A stretch of DNA of 56,260 bases, taken from contig USSF01000004.1 in assembly GCA_900557405.1 (NCBI GenBank), forward strand, positions 1 to 56,260, given 5' to 3'. The position numbers and the translations under genes are program-made. This document shows positions 50,666-56,260 of the stretch, in pieces. The notes below the pieces were generated by a model. That model ran no database searches. It worked only from the letters and a program-made list of their open reading frames with translations, and was not told the origin of the DNA. Origin of the DNA: an uncultured Prevotella sp. Its GTDB lineage: Bacteria; Bacteroidota; Bacteroidia; Bacteroidales; Bacteroidaceae. Every line of letters begins with the position of its first letter. Positions within the stretch are counted from its first letter, which is position 1.

Positions 50666-51650
50666 ATTCGGCAGCATTCAGAAACGCCTTCACCCTTGTC
50701 GTATACTCCTTGTGATGGTCACGATATGCCATAGCGTGTACAGAGCCCTTGGCTATGAAGATTGCCTTTCTGCCATTTGTCTTTGCGTCGAATAAAGGAC
50801 GGAGCATGGAGTAGGGTACAAAGGCGTCCTTGTCGCCATGGATGAAGAGCATCGGTTTCGTGCTCTTCTTCACCTGCTCTATCTGTCGTGCTTCGGAGAA
50901 TGACCATCCGTATCTCAGCCGGCAGAGTAGGGAAGTGGTGTTCATCAGCGGGAACGATGGCAGACCGAACTCCTCCTTCAGCTGTCCGGCAAACTCATCC
51001 CATACGCTCGTATAGCCGCAGTCCTCCACAAAGCGCTCCACATAATCCGGAGTCTTCTCGCCCGACACAGCCATCGTGGTGGCTGCACCCATAGAGATGC
51101 CGTGAATGACTTGCTTTGTGGATGAATACCTTGACGCTCTGAACACATCGTTCGCCACTTCCGCCCATCTTATCACGTCCCATCTGTCCAACCACCCCAT
51201 CTGTATATGGTCGCCTTCGCTCAGCCCGTGTCCGTAGAGGTCGGGCAGGAGCACGTTGTAGCCCAGGTCGTGGTTATACATATATGCAATATGCAGCATC
51301 CCCTCGGCACGCACCTTGTAGCCATGCACCACTACGGCAGTGTTGACTGTAGCTCTCGGCGCATACAGGTATATGGCGTGCGCCCTGTAGCCGGAGGGCA
51401 TCGTGAGGAACGTGTCCTTCACGCAATGGTTTCCGTATATGGAGTCCATCCATGCCGCCGTCCACGGACATTCGTTTCGGGTTCTTTCCTTCCAGTGTTC
51501 CGCCGTCATGCGTTCCTCTTTCGGATAGCCGAGCGAATAGTCAAGCATATAGCTGCTGGCTCCATACAGGGCGCCAGCCGCAATCACGATGATTGCGATG
51601 GCAGCATATATTCCAGTCTTGATACTCTTCAGTTTCTTTCCTTGTGTCAT
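50664..51650 (-). CDS. Alpha/beta hydrolase, membrane-anchored
   Basis: 328 residues from ATG 51650 (MTQGKKLKSIKTGIYAAIAI); the upstream part of the frame lies in the promoter. One N-terminal membrane segment (about 11-30) anchors it with the catalytic domain outside. Nucleophile Ser in GISMGAA (about 186), acid Asp in HGDKDAFVP, His in GSVHAMAY complete the triad. Resembles BAAT/peptidase S9-like hydrolases of Bacteroidales with unknown ester or peptide substrates. Own promoter. Confidence 0.85.
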   Translation of the reverse strand: MTQGKKLKSIKTGIYAAIAIIVIAAGALYGASSYMLDYSLGYPKEERMTAEHWKERTRNECPWTAAWMDSIYGNHCVKDTFLTMPSGYRAHAIYLYAPRATVNTAVVVHGYKVRAEGMLHIAYMYNHDLGYNVLLPDLYGHGLSEGDHIQMGWLDRWDVIRWAEVANDVFRASRYSSTKQVIHGISMGAATTMAVSGEKTPDYVERFVEDCGYTSVWDEFAGQLKEEFGLPSFPLMNTTSLLCRLRYGWSFSEARQIEQVKKSTKPMLFIHGDKDAFVPYSMLRPLFDAKTNGRKAIFIAKGSVHAMAYRDHHKEYTTRVKAFLNAAE

Positions 51651-51674
51651 TAATATATTGTTTTGAATTCCGTA

Positions 51675-51705
51675 CAAAAGTACTAATAAAAAGGTTTGTA
51701 GCAAA
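51675..51705 (-). promoter_or_regulatory. Promoter of the alpha/beta hydrolase gene
   Basis: Minus strand TTTG (51702-51705), 19 nt, TACTTTTG (51675-51682). Full consensus match. Confidence 0.75.
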
Positions 51706-51774
51706 ACGCAGATGCTATTTATCATCACCGGAAATGGATTTATGACGGAAAAGTAAAGATAAAAAAACAAAAAA

Positions 51775-51811
51775 CATTATCTTTGCATTATCTTTGCATT
51801 ATCTTTACATT
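51775..51811 (+). promoter_or_regulatory. Three tandem 11-bp copies of the -7 element before the hybrid regulator
   Basis: CATTATCTTTG at 51775-51785 and again at 51786-51796, CATTATCTTTA at 51797-51807, then CATTA. Each of the first two holds a perfect TATCTTTG -7 box; the third has A for the last G. The copies are one helical turn apart, so RNA polymerase could use stacked start points, and copy number could change by slippage. Confidence 0.75.
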
Positions 51812-51851
51812 AATGACATCATTTATAGAAACTTATCAATCATGTGTTTTT

Positions 51852-54574
51852 ATGAAGAATAGCATACAGGCATGTGTCATCAGCTTATTGTTGTCGGCAG
51901 TACTCTTCTCTTGTGGCAGGAGGGAACCGAAATTCGTCATAGGCGTTTCGCAATGCAGCGAAGACGTATGGCGCAAGAAGCTCAACGACGAACTGCGCAT
52001 CGCCGCCTTCTCCAACAACAATGTGGAGCTGAAAATATCTTCGGCAAACGATGATGCCGAACTGCAGACCCAGCAGATTGACAGCTTCGTGAAAATGGGT
52101 GTGGACCTGCTCATTGTGGCGCCGGGGCAGATGAAGGTGACCCAGGCTGTGGACAGGGCCTATGACAAGGGAATACCGGTAATCGTGTTCGACCGACGAA
52201 CCCACTCCGACAAATACACGGCATATATCGGGGCGGACAATGAGGAGATGGGGCGCAATATAGCCCACTATCTGTCGTCTTCGGTAGATGGCGCAGAGCG
52301 GATTGTCGAAATATGCGGTCTGTCCACCTCGTCCCCCGCAGTAGACCGCAGGAGCGGATTCGACCAGGAGGTTGCCAAGCATGCCGACATGGATATTGTG
52401 GAGCATATTGAGGCGACTGGACGGAACAGACGGCCTACAGGCAGATGGACTCTATGCTGTCAGTGGCGCATCCGCAATTCAACACGGTATTCGCCCACAA
52501 CGACCGTATGGCAATGGGAGCGAGGAAGGCTGCAATGAAGCACGGACTGGACCCCTCCAAGATACACTTCATTGGTATTGACGCCATATCCAAGGAGGGG
52601 GGCGGAATGCGGCTCGTCAGAGACGGGGAGCTGCTGGCATCATACATCTACCCCACACGTGGCGACAATGTGATGGAGCTTGCTATGAACATCCTGGAGA
52701 AAAGGAAATACAAGAAGGAGAACCTCCTCTCCTCAGCCCTCGTCACAGCCGACAATGCCAACGTGCTGCTCATGCAGGAAGAGGAGATGAAGCGTCAGAC
52801 AGACAATCTGCTCTCGCTGAGGAGAAAGGTGGAAACCACCACCAACGCCTTCGACACGCAGCGTAGCTATCTCTTCATGCTGCTCTTCCTCGTGGTGCTG
52901 CTCATCATCGCATGTATGCTTGCCCTGAAGGCATACATGGCAAAGACCCGATACAACAGACAGATCAAGGACAGCATGCAGAAACAGAAGAAGATGACGG
53001 AAGACATGGAGCGCATGACGCAGAACCAGCTGCGCTTCTTTACCAACATCTCCCACGAACTGCGCACTCCGCTGACGCTGATTTCCGGTCCTGCCGACCA
53101 GCTCGCCGAGAGCCACGACATCGGCAGCGAGCCGCGCAAGCTCGTGGAGATGATACGGCGGAACGTGGGCATCCTGAAGCAGATGGTGGGCGAAATACTT
53201 GAGTTCAGGAAGATACAGAACGAAAAGGCAACGCTCACGCTCAACCGCTTCAACCTTGCAGCAGAGCTGCGCACATGGAGCAATGATTTCATGATGGTGG
53301 CCGAAAGGAAAGACATCAGTCTGAAGGTGTCAATAATGGAAGAAGGCGACGGCATGGCAATCGCCGACAAGGAGAAGGTGGCCCATATCTACTTCAATCT
53401 TATGACCAATGCCCTGAAATACACACCGCCCAAAGGCACTGTCACCACCACGTTGGAGCATGCCCAAGGCAGATACACGATATCCGTGGAAGATACAGGC
53501 AAGGGAATGTCTGCCGCCGACAGGCAGCACATCTTCGAACGCTTCTACCAGGCCAAGGACTCCGTGGGAGGAACCGGCATCGGACTCGCCATAGTGAAGG
53601 CATACGTGGACCTGCACCATGGAGAGGTGCAGGTGGAGAGCGAACAGGGCAGGGGCAGCCGCTTCAGCTTCAGCATACCGGAAAGCCAACCGGGGTATGA
53701 TGCCGCCGCCGACAGACAGACCGAGGCAATGACCGGACCGGTACTGGCCGACGACTATTCCGTGAAGGACATCATCGCCGAGCAGAACCTGGCATCGATT
53801 ACCGGAACGGAAGACTACGACAGCAACCGTCCGCTCATCCTCGTCATCGACGACAACGAGTGCATGCGGACCTATCTGAAGGGTATCCTGCATGCGAAAT
53901 ACAAGGTGATAGAGGCGCAGAACGGAGAGGAAGGACTGAAGATAGCGCGCAAGACCGTGCCGCAGCTCGTGGTCAGCGACGTGATGATGCCCGTTATGGA
54001 CGGAATGGAATTCTGCAGCCGCATGAAAGAGGACATGACGACATGCCACATCCCGGTGATACTCCTCACCGCAAAGTCGCTCGAAGAGCAACGCATCGAG
54101 GGATACAACAAGGGGGCAGACTCCTACATAACAAAGCCCTTCACCGCCGAAACCCTTGTGGCGCGCATCGACAATCTGCTCAAGAACCGCCTGCAGCTGC
54201 GCAGGATATTCTCCGGTTCGTCGCTCGAAGAACAGGAGCAGGAAGCCTTGGGCGAGAAAGACCGCACATTCATAGCCCAGCTCCGCAAGGCGATTAAGAA
54301 GCATATCCCCGACGCCGACTACTCGGTGGAGGACCTCGGTGAGGAGATGGGGCTGAGCCGCGTGCAGCTCTACCGCAAGGTGAAGGCGCTGACCGGATAT
54401 TCCGTGGTAGACCTGCTCCGGAAGGCACGTCTCGCCAAGGCGAAACAGCTGCTCGAAACCACTGAAAAGAATATATCGGAAGTGGCATACGACGTAGGTT
54501 TTACCACTCCCTCATACTTCACCAAGCGCTTCAAGGAAGAATACGGAATGAATCCGGGAGACGTGGGGAAATAA
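51852..54574 (+). pseudogene. Hybrid two-component regulator (HTCS) with periplasmic-binding sensor, broken by a frameshift
   Basis: Read across one lost base near 52415, the gene codes about 907 residues: signal/lipobox (VLFSC), a periplasmic sugar-binding domain of the LacI/ribose type (FVIGVSQCSEDVW to about residue 300), a membrane helix (YLFMLLFLVVLLIIACMLAL), histidine kinase (NISHELRTPLTLI; NALKYTPP; DTGKGM; GTGIGLAI), receiver (LVIDDNE, SDVMMPVMDG, TKPF) and AraC output domain. The upstream piece runs in one frame to 52538, the downstream piece in another from before 52445; VEHIEA should continue DWTEQTAYRQMDSM. Similar in layout to the fructose sensor BT1754. It would control the SusC gene that follows. 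The break may be a real mutation or a sequencing slip in GGCG(G)AC. Confidence 0.85.
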
Positions 54575-54603
54575 ACCGTAAAACACCGCTTCTCCATTCG
54601 TCT

Positions 54604-54679
54604 CACTATAGTGGAACGGTCTTTTCACTATAGTGGAACGCACTTTTCACTATAGTGGGAATGTCTTTTCACTATAGTG
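54604..54679. repeat. Four palindromes CACTATAGTG at exact 22-bp spacing
   Basis: Perfect 10-bp palindromes at 54604, 54626, 54648 and 54670, each followed by GGAAY/GGGAA and preceded (copies 2-4) by TTTT. They lie 30 nt after the HTCS stop and about 235 bp upstream of the second SusC ATG. Two helical turns apart, all on one face of DNA, as expected for cooperative protein binding. Confidence 0.85.
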
Positions 54680-54773
54680 GGAAATGGGACAGACAGCCGT
54701 TATGCTGCCGATGAAACATGGGCGGCTGAATCCTTGATGATATTTTCCGCTTCTTTTCGGGGGGCATAACTGC

Positions 54774-54821
54774 AACGAATCGTTCAAAGCATGCAACAAA
54801 TGATGCAACGAACGATTCGTT
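54774..54821. promoter_or_regulatory. Inverted repeat upstream of the second SusC promoter, possible operator
   Basis: AACGAATCGTTC (54774-54785) and GAACGATTCGTT (54810-54821) are perfect complements; each half is itself a palindrome AACGANTCGTT. They lie 46-93 bp before the -7 box, a natural place for activator binding by the HTCS AraC domain. Confidence 0.55.
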
Positions 54822-54842
54822 TCTGTTTGTGAATCATCCGTT

Positions 54843-54874
54843 CTTGATGGTTATCAACACATTACGTAACTTTG
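54843..54874 (+). promoter_or_regulatory. Promoter of the second SusC gene
   Basis: CTTG (54843-54846), 20 nt, TAACTTTG (54867-54874). Start of transcription about 34 nt before the ATG. Confidence 0.65.
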
Positions 54875-54914
54875 CGCCAGAAAAGTCAAACAACTAACAA
54901 AACCATTTAAACTT

Positions 54915-56260
54915 ATGAGCAATCTATCAAAAGTATTGATTAGCTTCTCACTTCTGGCTGCGAGCATTACTGCCAACGCACAGAAAATTAAGGTGAGCGG
55001 TGTGGTTACAGACGAAACTGGTGAAACAGTAATCGGAGCAACCATAATGGAAAAAGGAACAAAGACGGGAACAGTGACCGACTTTGACGGTAACTTCATG
55101 CTTGATGCCGACCAGGGAGCGACACTTGTCATATCTTATGTCGGCTACAAGACAATGGAAGTGAAAGTGCAGCCAAACATGAAAATCAAACTGGCTGAAC
55201 TTGCCAACAACCTGAACGAAGTTGTCGTAACGGGCTATACAACCCAAAAGAAAGCCGACTTGACGGGTTCTGTATCTGTCGTTTCTACAAAGAATCTGAA
55301 ATCAACTACCGACACAGACCCGATGCGTGCCTTGCAAGGACGAGTTGCCGGAATGACCGTTACAACCGACGGCTCTCCTATAGGTACCGGTAAGGTACGT
55401 ATCCGTGGTATCGGCTCTTTCAATTCTTCACAAGATCCTCTTTATATTATAGATGGTGTACCTACAAACATGGCACTGAACACTCTCAACACTAATGACA
55501 TAGAGAGTATGCAGGTGCTGAAAGATGCAGCCTCGGCTTCTATCTATGGTTCAAGAGCTTCAAACGGTGTTATCATCATAACGACGAAGAAGGGAAAGAA
55601 GGGTAACAAAGTTGACATAGATTTCTCGGCTAATCTTACTGCACAGTTCTATTCAAGTCAGTCGAAAATGAAACTCCTCAAATCCAGCGAATATGCTACA
55701 GCCATGGCACAGGCTGCCCTCAACGACGGTCTCGACCCTGTTGCCTATGCAGCAAACTATGGCATTGACTTGAATGCACAGAACGGTACTCCTATCACTG
55801 TTTGGAATCCGGCAACAAACCAATATCAGAACTATACGATAAACGGAAGGTACGACGGATATATCAATGCCAAGAAGACAATGCGATTCTCCGACACCGA
55901 CTGGCTGGACGCTATCTCACGCACCGGATTCATGCAGAATTACGATTTATCGGTATCGCATGCAAACGACAAGCACAGCGCAATGTTCTCTTTAGGATAC
56001 AAGAACAATGAGGGTGTGTTGAAATATACCGATTTCCAGAATATCTCAGCAAGACTTAACACGTCGTGGAATCTGAACAAGATGCTTACTGTTGGCGAGA
56101 ATCTCACTCTTACTTACACATCGCAAGTAGACTGCCACCCTATGGAGAGTGCGTTGAAGATGCCTTCTATCGTTCCTGTATACGAGGAGAACAGTAAGGT
56201 TTTCGGTAAGCGTCTCGGCATTACCGTATTTCAGCCTCGCTTAAAAGTCTGTACCTTTGC
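54915..56260 (+). CDS. SusC/RagA TonB-linked outer-membrane protein (partial, 3' end outside window or disrupted)
   Basis: 448 codons to the window edge with no stop. Starts MSNLSKVLISFSLLAASITA (signal peptide). Carboxypeptidase-D-like domain: SGVVTDETGETVIGATI, TGTVTDFDGNF. TonB box region NEVVVTGY, plug with VRIRGIGSFNSSQDPLYIID, GVP and SIYGSRASNGVIIITTKKG. Barrel starts after about residue 230. From about codon 433 (56213) the SusC-like sequence VYEENSKVFG gives way to KRLGITVFQPRLKV, unlike the family, and a promoter-like pair lies in the last 32 bases. Probably regulated by the HTCS just upstream. Confidence 0.9.
   Translation, partial: MSNLSKVLISFSLLAASITANAQKIKVSGVVTDETGETVIGATIMEKGTKTGTVTDFDGNFMLDADQGATLVISYVGYKTMEVKVQPNMKIKLAELANNLNEVVVTGYTTQKKADLTGSVSVVSTKNLKSTTDTDPMRALQGRVAGMTVTTDGSPIGTGKVRIRGIGSFNSSQDPLYIIDGVPTNMALNTLNTNDIESMQVLKDAASASIYGSRASNGVIIITTKKGKKGNKVDIDFSANLTAQFYSSQSKMKLLKSSEYATAMAQAALNDGLDPVAYAANYGIDLNAQNGTPITVWNPATNQYQNYTINGRYDGYINAKKTMRFSDTDWLDAISRTGFMQNYDLSVSHANDKHSAMFSLGYKNNEGVLKYTDFQNISARLNTSWNLNKMLTVGENLTLTYTSQVDCHPMESALKMPSIVPVYEENSKVFGKRLGITVFQPRLKVCTF
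56229..56259 (+). promoter_or_regulatory. Promoter-like pair inside the end of the SusC frame
   Basis: TTTC (56229-56232), 19 nt, TACCTTTG (56252-56259). A near-full housekeeping promoter where SusC coding sequence is expected, suggesting that another gene or element begins here. Confidence 0.4.

Noticed and set aside
52445..54574. Separate stand-alone histidine kinase gene
   Set aside because: The N-terminal residues continue the periplasmic binding domain of the upstream piece, so the two are one frameshifted gene.

Overview
The window is chromosomal DNA of a member of the Bacteroidales, most likely Prevotella or a close relative. The evidence is two SusC/RagA-type receptors, a SusD/RagB lipoprotein, DUF4302 and PCMD lipoproteins, a hybrid two-component regulator, glycine-lipid genes, and many promoters of the Bacteroidetes type (TTTG, about 19-20 nt, TAnnTTTG). 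No plasmid, phage or complete insertion sequence is visible.

Left part (1-17.9 kb): mostly housekeeping genes on the minus strand. These are glycine-lipid acyltransferases (glsA-glsB), an M16 peptidase, an ECF sigma factor with its partner, topA-aroK-speA, a run of prfB / small membrane protein / CYTH / ComEA-like genes, an acyl-CoA ligase and an S41 protease. The divergent plus-strand pair is ung-DUF3109. An AraC regulator follows.

Middle (19.3-31.5 kb): a RagAB-type surface operon (SusC, SusD, zinc metallopeptidase lipoprotein, DUF4302 lipoprotein, secreted protein with a C-terminal sorting-like domain). An M6-family metalloprotease with the same kind of C-terminal domain follows under its own promoter. 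Together they look like a protein or peptide acquisition system.

32-45.5 kb: a thioredoxin-fold lipoprotein lacking the CxxC pair, a VanZ protein, an NSS sodium symporter, ruvB, three overlapping small genes, tRNA-Asn, a THUMP-like methyltransferase, a beta-barrel protein, two PCMD proteins flanking a DUF4143 ATPase, and rnhB. The ATPase is preceded by a striking 33-bp-period repeat array that surrounds its promoter.

45.5-56.3 kb: accessory genes. A small unknown protein and an Rpn-type nuclease with an inverted repeat upstream come first. Next is a metal locus: a regulator fusing a CxxC metal-binding domain to an AraC DNA-binding domain, a TonB receptor and a secreted CxxC metal-binding protein. 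After an alpha/beta hydrolase comes a hybrid two-component regulator with a periplasmic sugar-binding-type sensor. It is broken by a one-base frameshift and preceded by three tandem 11-bp copies of the promoter -7 element. It is followed by a 22-bp-period array of palindromes, an inverted repeat and a second SusC gene. The last 50 bases of that gene stop resembling SusC and contain a new promoter-like sequence.

Non-coding structure is unusually rich: a three-copy interspersed element of up to 300 bp, a family of CCCCAAAC palindromes between genes, 7- and 8-bp periodic tracts, a perfect 52-bp palindrome, and repeat arrays with periods of 11, 22 and 33 bp. All functional statements come from reading the sequence and family knowledge; no database search was run.
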